Below are positions 10,548-23,100 of a stretch of DNA of 64,000 nt, piece by piece; positions within the stretch are counted from its first letter, which is position 1, and each line of letters opens with the position of its first letter. A program made the translations under genes and the position numbers. Source of the DNA: Brienomyrus brachyistius (lineage: Eukaryota; Chordata; Actinopteri; Osteoglossiformes; Mormyridae); contig NC_064537.1 in assembly GCF_023856365.1 (NCBI RefSeq), positions 8,506,324 to 8,570,323 on the forward strand, written 5' to 3'. The notes beneath the pieces were generated by a model. That model saw only the letters and a list, made by a program, of their open reading frames with translations. It did not search any database and had not been told where the DNA came from.

Positions 10548-13500
10548 ATGGATCTCAGAGTTGGGAATAAATACCGGCTCGGCAGGAAGATTGGGAGTGG
10601 CTCCTTCGGAGACATCTATCTGGGTAAGACTACGCCGTTAATCTTCCACTGCAGAGAAACACCCCCTATTCTCTTGTCACCCCCCCCCCAAATGATTGTC
10701 AATGTTCCTTGTACAGCTTGTCTTTTCTGGGGCTCTGTTATGGGTCGGGTCAGAGTCACTTTGCAGGGTCGTGTTTGAGTGCTGCGTCCAGGTCATAAAC
10801 ACCGCCGTGGTATCGACCTACGCCATCTTGTTCTGTTGCCCAGCAGATGGTACCATCCGAACTCATTCGCCAGGCATCCCCTTGTTCATTGGGGTGGGGG
10901 GGGGGGGTGGGGCTCATAGTTGCGAGCACCCCGTCGCAGAACTCCGTGCTGCGCCGCTGACCGCGGCCATTCTGCACATCGCAGGTACCAACATTGCGAC
11001 GGGCGAGGAGGTGGCCATCAAGCTGGAGTGCGTCAAGACCAAACACCCGCAGCTGCACATCGAGAGCAAGTTCTACAAGATGATGCAGGGTGGAGGTGAG
11101 GGAAAGGACTGAGGGATCAGGAACCAATGTGGGGGGGGGGTCTTTGTCTATATCTCAGGTGGTGTTGTGCATTGAAGGGCCATATTTTGCCTCTGTGTGT
11201 GTGTTTGACATGAATATCGATCCAGCTAATAGCTCCCTGTTGCTGCCCCCCCCCCCGGCATGCCTGGCATACCCCCCCCCATGCCTGCAGTGGGAATCCC
11301 CTCCATCAAATGGTGCGGAGCCGAGGGAGACTATAATGTGATGGTCATGGAGCTTCTTGGACCCAGCCTGGAGGACCTGTTCAACTTCTGCTCCCGCAAG
11401 TTCAGCCTGAAGACCGTATTGCTCCTAGCGGACCAGATGGTGCGTTGGCTCTGCCCCCCCGCCCTCCCCCTCTGCTGACCGCTTTGTGCCCTCCGGCCCC
11501 TCCCCCCTTTGGCCCCATTTGGGCCAAAAAGTCCCTCTGGTGGCCTCGGTCAGTAGCTCTGAAGCTGCTGTTGCAGTGTTTGTGTATTGATCCCAGTGCT
11601 GTGCTCACCTTGCAAATGCAGTGTTTCTCACTTTGGCTGCTTCACACTGGGAAGTTTTTATTCTTTAATACCCCCCCCCCCCCCCCCAAAAAAAAAAAAA
11701 CAGATTTGCATCTGAAAGGCCATTTTAAGCACAAAGACACCAGTGGCCCACGTCTCCCACCAGTTTGTAGCCCTCCTCTTCATTTTCTCGCCTACCCCAG
11801 ATCAGCCGTATCGAGTACATCCACTCCAAGAACTTCATCCACCGGGATGTGAAACCCGACAACTTCCTCATGGGCCTGGGGAAGAAGGGCAACCTGGTGT
11901 ACATCATCGACTTCGGCCTGGCCAAGAAGTACCGCGACGCTCGCACCCACCAGCACATCCCCTACCGCGAGAACAAGAACCTGACGGGCACAGCGCGCTA
12001 CGCCTCCATCAACACGCACCTGGGCATCGGTAAGGGAACAGGGGAAATGTAGCCTTGTGTGTCAGCCTTTATATTATTTTATTTTTATTAAATGACCTGG
12101 CACAGAAGACATTGTTTTCGACAGTCCGTTACTGGCTGAAATTGTTTAATGATCGTGTGTTTTATATGGGAATAAACGTTTTCTGGAGGACTTCCATGGG
12201 AAGCATTTTTTAGCGCTCCCATGTCGTGTGTGATCCTTAATGTGGTCCCATGCGACTGATTGGCTCGCAGCAGTCACATGTCACGTCCTCTACGTTGACC
12301 CCAATCCTGTCTTGCCTCCGCTGTGCAGAGCAGTCCCGCCGTGACGACCTGGAGTCCCTGGGCTACGTCCTCATGTACTTCAACCTGGGCTCGCTGCCCT
12401 GGCAGGGCCTCAAGGCGGCCACCAAGAGGCAGAAGTACGAGCGGATCAGCGAGAAGAAGATGTCGACGCCCATCGAGGTGCTCTGCAAGGGCTACCCCTG
12501 TGAGTGCCAGACGATGCACCTGGCAGGGCCGGGGTGTCTCCCGTTCAGCATGTCTCTCATTTCGTGTCTCTGGTCCCAGAGGACAAACCCTATATTCCAG
12601 TGTCTTATTCCTAAGCATTTCACTATTTCCATGACGACTCTGTGTTGGCGCTGCAGCATCACAGCTCCAGGGTCGTGGGTTAGATTCCTAACCCCTGGCT
12701 CTGCATTTATGGAGTTTGCATGTCCTCCCCTTTGTTTTCAAGCTCAGAAACATTCATTCCGGATAGCTGGAGTCTCTAATTTGCGTTGGATGTACGATGA
12801 GTGTGTCTGTGAGCGTTTGTCCCCTACAACGGACTGCCATTCCATCCAGCGAGTCCCCTGCCTTGTGCCCTGCACTTCCTGGAATATTCACTGTGACCCT
12901 GAACTCTGACAAGCAGTTATGAAGCTGGGTGGATGATCTAAACTGGTGTTTTTTAAATTCATAATAATGAACCACTGAACACTCAGACTCTCACTGCAGA
13001 TCACCTCGTCCTGTGCATCCGCCTGTTTCTTCTCTGTCCTCCCCTCTCATGGCCGCCCCTGCTCATGTCCCCCCTCTTACAGCCGAGTTCTCCACCTACC
13101 TGAACTTCTGCCGCTCTCTGAGGTTTGACGACAAGCCCGACTACTCGTACCTGCGGCAGCTCTTCAGGAACCTCTTCCACAGACAGGGCTTCTCCTACGA
13201 CTACGTCTTTGACTGGAACATGCTCAAATTCGTAAGCCGGGCCTGAACTTGCTTGCCGTCGACAGCCGCGGTCGGTTTGTTTTATTCAGGTGAAGCATTT
13301 CTCTCTCGCAGATGACTGAGGGTTAATATCCTTAAGGTTCAGTCTTTAGTCATTCTCGTGCCTTTTTCCCCCTTTTGTTCCCGAGATGCTTGTTGTAGTG
13401 GAAACCTGCCTGGAATTCTTCAGATAGGTTTTTACATGTAAAAAATCATGTAATGCAAGAGGGAGTAACTGTGTAACAGTACAAGATGTTTAAAACTTGG

Positions 13501-14656
13501 TATGAAGAGGCTGAACCGCAACCGGTATAAAACAGGAGGAAACTGCACCAGACTGGATACTGAGAATGTTGCTGTAAATGTTTAACCATCTGTCTGCTGT
13601 CAGCATATTATACGTTCAGGGTGCTTTTCCACCGCACCAAGTACCGTACTTTCAGTACTTTCGGTACTTCAATAAAGTACCAAAAGTATGGTACTTCTTT
13701 TGTATCGGTTTTCCACTGGCGTAAAAACTGGTACCGGCGCCAAATGACATCATCAGTGAATTCAAACATGTTGTTATGATCCTTCACATCAACATGGGTT
13801 TGGATACCTTTGTGTTTAGCTCGTATGTGTGTAGTTTTACATGTGCGGTTTGTTACTGGCTTTTCACTTCGGCCGCTTCGATTTTAGAGAATCTCTTTGC
13901 CTTTCGTTAAATGGTGGACAGTGAGCTTCGAAGATGTTCTGCAGGGTTGTGTAATGGCGCTCTGCGTGTCCCTGAAATGTCTAACATCCTGTTGTTATTT
14001 CATTTAACTGCTGAGTGTAATCAAGGCAAAAGAGCCGACAGTGATCTTCCCCAGATCTTTCATCTGTAAGATTTTAAAATGCGGTGAAGATGGCTATCAG
14101 TGGGCCAGAACGGCTGTTGTTTTCGGCCTAAATATTTATAATTAACCCTGAGAGTGACGGATTAATTGCTAGAAGTAGGAGTGTGACAGATGTCAGGTTC
14201 TGAACTTTGGTTTGTATTTAGATCCGTTCCGCTGCTTGTCGGGTTTGTCCCTGACCCTGACCCTGCTCCTTCCTCGGTCACGCAGGGTGCCAGCCGGAGC
14301 ACAGAAGACAGCGAGCGGGAACGCAGGGCTGGCGAGGAGCGGGACGAGCGGGTCGCCCCCGGGCCCCGCGGTTCGGCAGCCCGCGCATTACCCCCAGGCC
14401 CCAACCCCCAGGCGTCCGGGCGGGTTCGGAATGGACCCGAGGCTGCTGTCATGGGCCCTGCAGCACGAGCACAGCAGCCTGGTGAGTTTGGTGTGTCTGA
14501 CTTTGCCAAGGAGCGTGCGTGCGTGCGTGCGTACGTGCGTACGTGCGTGCGTGCGTGCGTGTGTGTGTGCGTGTGTCTGTGTGTGTGTGTGTGTGTGCGT
14601 GTGTCTGTGTGTGTGTGTGTCTGTGTGTGCGTGCGTGTGTGCGCGTGTGTGTGTGC

Positions 14657-14698
<42 letters not shown>

Positions 14699-15732
14699 AC
14701 CCGCATGGTTCAGCTGTGCTCCCTGTCTCTGCCCCTGCTAAAACCCCATTTCTGTGCTCAGTGACTGACCACTATAACGTGCATATTTTGGATTTTTTTT
14801 TTAAGTTATTTTTTATACAAAATTCACTTGAAATCCAGCTTAGTTTTAATTGGTTTTCAGTGTGGTTCAGCATTTATTTTAAAGATGTATTACTGTCTAG
14901 CTTTTATATATTTTAGTTTATATTTTAGTAATTTTATTTATGGGGTAGACTGGAATTTGTAGCGCTATTGTATGTGCTTGATTAATAATCCATAGTGCAC
15001 ATTATGTGCTAAAGTCCTTAAAATGGGCAAAATGTGTTCCAGGCTTATTAAAGGTAATGAAACGTCAAATAATTAATTCAATATTGAAAAATGTTAAAGT
15101 TTTTGACGTTCATATTTAGTTGGTTTCGGAAGCAGTATTTGTTGTTTTTAATTTAAACTTAAAATTCTTATTTCAGTTCACGAAAATGGTTTCTCGTAGT
15201 TTTCGTTTTCGTTAACTGTAAGACTCTTGCTCCACACTCCGCCAGTGCAATAGTCAGGTTTCTGAGTTTGCGCCCCCTTCCCCAGGAAATACGTCCCCCC
15301 GCGCCATCACCCGGGCAGAGCGCGATCGCAAGGTGAGCATGCGTCTGCACCGGGGCGCCCCCGCCAACGTGTCGTCCTCAGATGCCACTGGCCGCCACGA
15401 GCAGCAGCGCGTCACTGCGGCACAGGTACCCCCCCCCGCCTGACTCTTGCCTTTTGCTCGGCTCAGCTTTCTTGTCACCCCCACAAAATCTTTCATTTAG
15501 AATCTGCAGCGTGACTTATTTACTTGGGGTGTAATATCCTATCTGATGCCCCCCCCCCCTTTGCTACAATAGCTCCAAAGCTGCTGACTTCTAGTGATTC
15601 AAAGTATATCTTCAGTTTTTTAAAAGAAAATTATACCTTTTCCTGCCAGTACTTTCCATCGGTCAAGCGTTTGGCCCTGTTTACCCCTCCTCCATGCAGG
15701 TCGGCATGCCATTCGAGCACCTGGGGAAGTGA
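10548..15732 (+). CDS. csnk1e: Casein kinase 1 epsilon
   Basis: Ser/Thr kinase that phosphorylates PER proteins in the circadian clock and Dishevelled in Wnt signalling. Coding exons: 10548-10623, 10985-11095, 11291-11439, 11801-12029, 12329-12499, 13083-13231, 14286-14481, 15286-15425, 15700-15732. They give 417 residues (human 416). The protein opens [20 protein letters not shown]. Visible are the glycine loop (14-20), Lys38 in [15 protein letters not shown] with catalytic Asp128, DFG at 149-151, TKRQKYE near 220 and Arg178, the residue changed in the hamster tau mutant. The 295-417 tail keeps the [11 protein letters not shown] autoinhibitory segment. The end, MPFEHLGK, fits epsilon (..DHLGK) rather than delta (..EHHGK). 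The catalytic domain is near identical to mammals; the tail around 296-360 is diverged and Arg/Glu/Pro-rich. Convergent with maff. Confidence 0.97.
11671..11700. repeat. C17-A13 homopolymer pair in csnk1e intron
   Basis: A run of C (11671-11687) is followed directly by a run of A (11688-11700), about 100 bases before the 11801 acceptor. Assembly length here may be unreliable. Confidence 0.85.
12640..12937 (+). mobile_element. tRNA-derived SINE in csnk1e intron 5
   Basis: The head has a degenerate B box (GTGGGTTAGATTCCTA), then the body motif TGGAGTTTGCATGTCCTCCC. The tail runs CCCTGCCTTGTGCCCTGCA and then TGACCCTGAACTCTGACAAG to GGGTGGATGA. This order matches the abundant fish SINE type whose tail is shared with L2-clade LINEs. 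It is diverged, so old. The ORF spanning it with the preceding exon is not coding. Confidence 0.8.
13618..13760. mobile_element. Foldback/MITE-like element in csnk1e intron 6
   Basis: It begins GGGTGCTTTTCCACCGCACC and carries many GGTAC/GTACC words in both orientations (GTACCGTAC, GGTACTTC, AAGTACC, GGTACTTCTTTT), then GGTTTTCCACTGGCG and ACTGGTACCGG. It resembles the fish MITE family with TTTCCACTG ends and GTACC-rich arms. No target-site duplication was confirmed. Confidence 0.5.
14515..14698. repeat. Long (GT)n/(GC)n purine-pyrimidine tract in csnk1e intron 7
   Basis: About 184 bases of alternating GTGC, GTAC and GT steps, starting about 33 bases after the exon donor at 14482. Alternating purine-pyrimidine of this length can adopt Z-DNA. 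The Cys/Val-rich and His/Thr-rich ORFs over it are artefacts. Confidence 0.95.
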
Positions 15733-17990
15733 GCCCAGCCCCGCCCTCCTCCGCCCTGCTAGGCCGTGGCGGGGCTGCCTGTGGACCCACACACTCTCTG
15801 ATCACTACAGGAATCGGAAAACCTCCACCAGATCCTATTCTTAAACGTTCGATTAGCCGTTACACTTCGCCGGATACTAAAACGCATAATGTTACGCTGT
15901 TGTCTCTTTTGAAACCAGCAGAGTTTATCGCGAGAGTGAATAACAGGAAGAAACAAACGAGCTTTTGCAAAACAACCGAACAAAGCCATGAAAGGATGGG
16001 ATTGGGGGGTTATTATTCTCCACCTGGAGGTGGAGGTGGGGGGGGGGGGGGTTCTTACCTACGCCTCACGGACAGAAGATCTAAGTCCACCAGTCCTTCC
16101 AGTTGCTACACTGTCAGGTTCACCAGCATTCCCCGTCGGCCTCGGATGACGTCGGGTGACGTTTAATTTGCCTCTTTCGTTCACAGAATGCCATCACTAA
16201 GCAATGGAGAATAACAGTTTAGGTGCTAATTCAGATTTAATCATATCTGGACTTAATTTTTTTTTAATGTATCCATGCTTTCTATGTACCCACAGACATC
16301 TTTGTTTTCAAATGACCTACTCTTTGACAGCATGACTACCCCCCTCCCCCCTTCGGTTCCTCTTGTCACGTGTGTTGTGGAAATGTCATGGTCGGCTGCC
16401 ATGTCGTGGGGCTTGTATGGAACAAATCGAGTCTCAGGAGGGAGGTACGCTGGGCGGGGGTGGGGGGCAGAGGTGGAGATGTGAGATGGTCAGATTTGGC
16501 AGGAGAAAGGGGGTACGGTAAGTGAATGTAAGTGATGTTTGGAAGGGTGCGGCACCCCTCCCCGTTGTATGCGAACGACCGGCACAAAGACTGCTGAGCC
16601 AGCATGATATACTGTGGGGGTGGATAGTGGAAAGGTATGTGCCTTTAATTACAGGCCCCGCCCCCCCCAACTCCAAGCCCCGCCCTGCCCACAATCTTAG
16701 CACCCTTCCCCTCTTTTTACACTACATTTGAGTGTTCATAGTTTAAACAAATCCAGAAAAATACCACTTAACTCCCCTCAAAAATACGATTAACTTTGAA
16801 TTTTGTGTGTGTGTCTTCGTTTTAACCCTCTTTTGACCAGATGCTGAAACCTACCCTGCTTATGGCCAAACAGTTTACATTAATAATCTTTTATTTTATT
16901 CAGATTCAGAGGTTTTAGACAAATGGGGATGATGTTTAGGGTGGGGGGGGGGCGCTTTTTATGTCTGTAAATATTTATATTTTTTCGTCTGTTTTGCCTA
17001 AAGCCAAAATGTTGTTTAAGGTGTCATGTTGAAAGTAGATGTGGGGATGAGACTGAAACATGAACAGGTGGGTGTCTGACTGTAGTTACACTGCCAGCCG
17101 GGTCATTTTTCTCTGGTACGCTGTGCCAGGTATTCAGAGTTGGGTACAGAGTGACACGTTTACATTTGCAGAGAGTTCCTTTGTTCCTGTGAGAATTTCA
17201 GTGCTGAATTTTATTTTTTTTTGCGCTAATCGACGCATGGACTCCTAATTTCTGTCGTGAGCCCGAGGTGGAAGTTAACAAATATCCTGTATATATTTTC
17301 CTGCTGTCTGTATATTGAAGAACTCTTGAAGAAATATCTGTCCCCTCCTTGGTGCCGTTATTCCAGTGGTATGGTCCACCGCGCCGTCTTCAGTGTGCTC
17401 TGTCCTGATTGGTCCCTCACAGTGATGTCATGTGGTCCCCCTGTCATCTACTAACCTCCAGCTCCTCTTCTCTAGGGTTCTCTATTCCACCATTTGCATT
17501 TTTATTTTCCTTTGCACTGGGTTCCGTTACGAGTCGCTTGGCCGTTTGTCGTCACCACCTGTAACCTAGCATGCAGTTTTTATTCCTAACCAGAAATTTG
17601 TGTTGACTCCTTTTTTGGAGGAATGGGGAGGGGTATTTGATTTGGGGGGGATGGAGGGGTGTCTTGGAGTCACGGAGTTTTTCTTGTACAATGTGGAGTT
17701 TATTTGCTTACTGGCTTCTGTGACCTTTGGTTCTGAAGTGCGATTCGGATGTGGGCCAGGTTCATGTCACCGGATTCTAACAGCCCCCTTTTTTAAAAAA
17801 ATAATAATAAATAAATAGTGTTTTACTTTTTTCTCCTCTAAAGTGAGATGGTGGGCAGTGTGACGCTGGCCTGGGAAGGGGGTGTGAGATACGCTATGTA
17901 TTGTGTACTTATATCTTGTACAGTTCTTTAACACGCTTAACTTTATTTACAACAGTATTTGTGTATATTTTATGAAGTAATAAAAGTTTT
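15733..17990 (+). other. csnk1e: csnk1e 3' UTR (probable)
   Basis: Non-coding sequence after the MPFEHLGK stop, with an AATAAA signal at 17979-17984 and no other exon in between. The UTR would be about 2.25 kb, in keeping with mammalian CSNK1E. Several poly-C/G runs lie inside (e.g. 15549-15558, 16039-16050). Confidence 0.65.
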
Positions 17991-19139
17991 TTAAAAGCCA
18001 CTCTTCCATTCTCGCTTCCCTTCGCTGTCTGTCCGTCTCTGTCCGCCGTCGCTTCTCCTCCCTCGTTCGGCTGAAATGAGGGACTCTGCAGCCGATCTCA
18101 TACTCGCAAAGCCCCCCCTGTTAAGGCCAATACCTACGGCTGAGGTCTGTTTGAAAATGAGCCGTTCAGGGGGGATGCCGGCGGACGTTTTGGCATTTAA
18201 ATATGTCACCATAATGTATATTTCTGTGTGAATCTTATGCTGTATGTTTTCCATCTGCCTGTTCTGCTCAGGGTGAGGTTGGGGCCAGGAGTTTGTCTAA
18301 AGCAGCACAGAGCCCTAAGCTAAGGTACGCTGGGAAATTCATCAGAGGTCACTATATGCATGCAAGCACCTTTATAATCATACACTTAAGGGCCGTTTAG
18401 AGTCTGTTAGTGTTACTGCACGGCTTTGGACTGTATGCACGAACTGTAGTATCTAGAGGAAACATAAATGAGAGAACTTACACACGTCACACAATAAGCA
18501 ATTACTGTACGTCACCTTGTATAGGATGCAGCGAATTGCACACTGTTAGAGTGTCATCGTCCCATTGCTCCTCTCGGTGAGGCTTGGGATGGCGGCTTTC
18601 AAAGCTAGTTAGACTAGGCTCCTTTTCTACGGTTGGTCTCCTCGTTATGGCGGATCCCTGGGCATACATAAGTTAACTGGGAGATATTTTTGCCCTCAGC
18701 GCGTCCTGAGTCTTCCCCAGGCCCCCCCACCCTTTGGGATGAGCTCGGAATGGCTCCTCTGGGAGGCGTTCAGGTTGCCGCAATGTTCAAACCACCTCAG
18801 CTGACTCCTCTCAATCCAAAGGATCCGTTTGAGGTTCCCCTGGTTCCCCGAACGCCTTACCCTGTCACGGAGAGTCTGGCAGACAAGGGTGTGACTTTGG
18901 ATTGAACATTGGGGGGTGAGGTCCCCACCCACTTATCATGACAATATGATTATTTGGGGGGTTGGGTTGTATGGGCCGGTTCTGATTATTGGGGGGGTGT
19001 GGGTACAACCTCCCATTGCCCCCATAATTTACACGCATGCTCACGGCCTTGATCATTCGGTCGTTATCGCTGGTGCGATAGACTATTCAATTTCACCCCG
19101 TTTTACCCCCACGGACCTCTTCAGTCCCCACAAAGCTGC

Positions 19140-19560
19140 AGTCAGCAAACTGATCCATCCGTCAGTTATTTCTCAGCATCATTCGTGAAGATCCTGAGGT
19201 CCTTGAACTCCTTCGCTAAGGTCAGACTTTGTCCCCTCGCCAGAAAGGATCCCTCCTTTCCAGCTGCCTCCCGCTTATGGAAACGTGTCGGAACACCTGC
19301 TGTATGGGCTGCTCCAGTACGGCAAAAGCATGACATCATCTGCAAACAGCAGGGATGCCACTTCCAGCCGCAGCTGCCCATGACATCCTGTCCGAGACAT
19401 GCAGGACCGGAGACCCACTCGGATGGGGGCCACCTACTTTTACTGCATTTGTACAAAGACCAAGGTCAAATAGCAGCCCTGGTTTCCCGTGTTCCTGTAG
19501 CACCACCCACAATATGTAACGGGCCTTGTGGTCAGATGCCTTCTCCAAGTTTAATGGTCC
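19140..19560 (-). mobile_element. Decayed non-LTR retrotransposon (reverse transcriptase fragment)
   Basis: On the minus strand, 19352-19324 reads LLFADDVMLL, the F/YADD catalytic box of a reverse transcriptase. Downstream, 19220-19170 reads KEFKDLRIFTNDAE, a decayed form of the EFKYLGVLFTSDG motif that follows the YADD box in fish LINE reverse transcriptases. Upstream (19548-19400) an open stretch includes HPSGSPVLHVSDRMSW. The parts are in different frames with stops between, so the copy is dead. The clade (L2 or Rex1-like) is not resolved. Confidence 0.65.
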
Positions 19561-19989
19561 TTCTCCATTAATGTGTCATGTTCTGACCTCCCATGCTCTC
19601 TGCCGTCCTTCCCACATGTCCGGATGGTGCCCAGGGTGGGCAACTTCTGAGCTGGAGTCCTGGTTCAGTCCTGTCAAAGAGCGTTGTCATGGGTCCAGCC
19701 TTCGACCTGCTAAATCACACAGGCCGGCACAGAGAACCAACTCATTCATGGACTCTGGCTTTGCCCATAACCACAGTCTACACCTGCTTTCAGCAACCAG
19801 GCCCATTCTTTCTTTTCTATAATGTTAGCACGCCCAGGGGGGGGCTTGGGCAGGCAGTTGACCTTTGACCCCCAGAGATTTGTCTTTCTCCCCACTTCGG
19901 AGTTCTTGGTTCCTGTCCTGTTGTCTTCTGGCATTCATTCTTTCTTTCTGCCTTCCCCTTTTCCCTGTGTCACGCATTATTCTGTATAA

Positions 19990-20095
19990 ATGATGCTGTA
20001 ATATATTACCAGACACCCATATAAAGCACCTTGGGGCAGCCCTGTCATGAAAGGGGTTATATAAAAATAAGTTGAATTGAACTGAATTAAATTTC
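19990..20095 (+). mobile_element. 3' tail of a fish non-LTR element
   Basis: AAAGCACCTTGGGGCAGCC, then GGGGTTATATAAAAATAAG and TTGAATTGAACTGAATTAAA. This order, ending in TTGAA-type tandem words, is a frequent fish retroelement 3' end. It lies on the strand opposite to the neighbouring reverse-transcriptase fragment, so it is a separate insertion. Confidence 0.55.
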
Positions 20096-20100
20096 CGGTT

Positions 20101-23100
20101 AGGTTACATGGGTGGCCTGGTGGGTAGAGACTCCCACCCCCAGGCCAGATTCCTAAGGTGGGTCTCGGTAACCCTACTCTGGGCAGGACACACAGCCTAC
20201 TGGGTATCCTTCGGGGGGGGTCTTTCTTTGTCTGGCTTCTCCCTTATTTGCCAAAGGAAAATGTACCATAACATCAAGCTTCAGTAGACATGGATCTCCA
20301 GATCTCTACGGCACGCAAACCACACCACCATGCTAAGATCTTGCTTTGAAATCCTCAAAGCACTTATTAAAAATTCCTTCTAAGAATGATAATAGCTGTC
20401 CAATGGGAAAACACTGGTAATTAGCCCAGACTCATCATCCTAGTGATAATCTTAGTTTACGAGCAGGACCAGCGAGGCAGACTGCACCCGCAGCGAGCCG
20501 AAATTCTGTCAGTGGTGCTTCCCCACCAATGCGTACAGTGGGCCCTGTACACAGGGTGTCTGACCGATCTGCCTGTGTGATAAGCTGTTTCACAACTTGA
20601 AGCTTTTGAGATGTGATCTTCGGGACCCTACCAAAACAACATTTAATCAACAGATATAAGAACTGTAATTAGACATTTCCAAAAGTCTTTTGCAGCTGGT
20701 TGAATCCCTGGTGTGAGATAATATCTGGGACTGGCTGACAGACAGTGTGTGTGTGTATGTGTGTGTGTGTGTGTGTGTGCGTGTGTGTCTTCACAGCAGG
20801 CTAATGCCGCCGCTGCTGCGTTTGTGGAAACAACATTCAATGTTGTAACTCTTGCGTAAATACAGCTGTTTGATGTTTATGCAATCAGTTTTAATATTTG
20901 CCTTCTCACCCTTATTTTTTCCTACAATTGCATCAATAGATGTGAAAGTCATTCACTGAACATTCTGGTGGAATCGTGAATATTTTAAATAGAATTTCCT
21001 TCAGTGGCATGTTATCTGCAATAGACCCACGGGACTCTATGCAAATGTCACCTCAGTCAACCTTAATCTGAGGTTTGTAACTTAATTCACCTTCTGATGG
21101 CCTTTACAAGTCAGATATATATTAGTATCTAATATTATACAATATGGCAACTGGTGCAATTGGTTATCATCTATAACACCTCGTAATTAACTTGCCAAGT
21201 ATCTAATTTTTCAGTTGTGGCTAATTACCTGACTGTCTATCGAACCTAGATGGACTTAACTGCCATTTTACTATAGTCTGTTCATTATAATTTACTTTGA
21301 TCTGGGTCATATCTGGGTTACTGGAAACTTACTACTGAAGCCTTTCACAGAGGCCTCTGTGGCTGAAATGAGGCACCAAATATCTGCGTCGTCCAGCGAC
21401 CCAGAAGCAAAGCGATATCTTAGCGAAGCTGTCCGCTCAATATTTTATAGCGAATAAAACTTTTAATGTAACCTTTGTGCTTTGTGTGCATATGTTTATG
21501 TGCATCGCCAGTGACAGATGGCTGCCTTGACCGCGACAGAGAACGCCATCTTTTCTCTCTTGTTGTTGCAAGGTCTCTTGGGATGGTTGGGAAGAGGAAA
21601 CCTGTTGCCTAGCAACGATCACCACATCACAAGCCCAACAAAGAGTTGTTTTTGAAGAATCCCTCATAAAACCCACAAACCACTGGGTGACTGATCTCAT
21701 ACAAAACTGCATTTCTGTAGCAGAAACAGTGGCAATTTTTTGGTTTGGTTCGTTTAGAGAACCATAGAGAATCACGTGAAAACTGTGTCTCACCTCTATA
21801 CAACCGTACAATGGATTAGAATATGTTTGAAGTTCATAAATGTGAAATGAAACATTAAGGCATGGAAATCTGCTTCCCAAACATTATAGTGATAGTAGCT
21901 TAGACCTTCAGTGTTTTTTTTTAAAAGGCTTTTTATCACTGCAATAACATTTAAGACTCATAAAAATAACATTGCAGTGTTCTTTAACAAGCTTCTCATG
22001 TTTACGCCAACAATGCCATTTGCCATGAATGTTGTCCTGTCCTACATTATCTGCATTACCCAGCATCACTATATAAGGTAAGTATAAACGTAACTTATTC
22101 AGAGCAAAACCCGTTGTTTGGCCTCAGAAACATTTTTAAGGTGATATGCATCAGGTCTGTTTTCTTTGCTGACGCAATTCACTTTCACTGCTTTACTCAA
22201 GGCTCCAACAGCAGCATCCTCTACTGGGACATGATCTGAGAGGCACTTTGACGTGACGATGTGACGACATGACAGCCCCTGGTCCGTGTTGGCCCGGTTT
22301 CTCACCGTGCTATATGGTGTGAGCCGAAAGTGAGAATGACAGACTGTCTGCAAGTGAAAGGGTGACTGTGTTTGTGTGGGTGGAGGGGAGGGGGGGGGGT
22401 TGGAAATTTCCTTCAAAAGACACATGAGCTGTCGCAGGTAGCAGCTGCGTCCTGGGGGCTCGGGCTAAAAATAAAGCCCCGTTTTTTTTTTTTAGACATA
22501 CACACATGAGCAAAGACACCCACGAGCTAACAGCACACGTGCACATGCAGGCTAACATACGCAAACAGGGGAGTCAAGGAGGACAACATGCCAGGTGGCA
22601 TGCTGGGACTGGGCACGTGATCTGGGGGGGGGGGGGGTAGCGATAGAATTGTCATTTGAGGGATGGAAGAGAGACACTTCAGGGAGGGGGGGGGGATACA
22701 TGCGACAGGTGGGCGAGTGAGCAACGGTAAATGCATATTGTCGATGACACGGCCCTCCATGTTGCTCGGGAATCGCAGACCATAATCCCCTTCTGACAGA
22801 TTATATTCACCCAGCGGCTGCAGCCCTCACTCAGCAAAATCAGCATGCCTCTGTGCCTGAACCGGGAGGAGGGTAAAACGACCCCCTCCTCAGCCCCAGC
22901 TAAGGGGTTTGCGCTAAAACCGGTCTGGCGTGCTGATGTCATCTCCATCAGCCTTGGACTTATTTCTGAGATAAAATACGCCGTTGCTGTCCATGCTGTA
23001 ATTTGACGATGCGTGTCTTTTAATGGGTTCTGTCACCTTTATAAATTTTACATCACTCGTCATGTTTGATATACCATAAATTCACACTAGGGGCACCGCC

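Larger units (their letters stand above)
17991..20100. other. csnk1e-maff interval, left part: retroelement remnants
   Basis: No host gene seen. It holds a decayed LINE fragment on the minus strand (about 19140-19560) and the 3' tail of another retroelement on the plus strand (about 19990-20095). Confidence 0.6.

Noticed and set aside
14190..14916. ORFs of 183 and 234 codons, Val/Cys-rich
   Set aside because: They combine csnk1e exon 7 with the (GT)n intron tract; only the exon part is coding.
22099..22948. Cluster of minus-strand ORFs (77 to 108 codons)
   Set aside because: Their proline runs come from poly-G tracts and no domain or splice pattern is visible.
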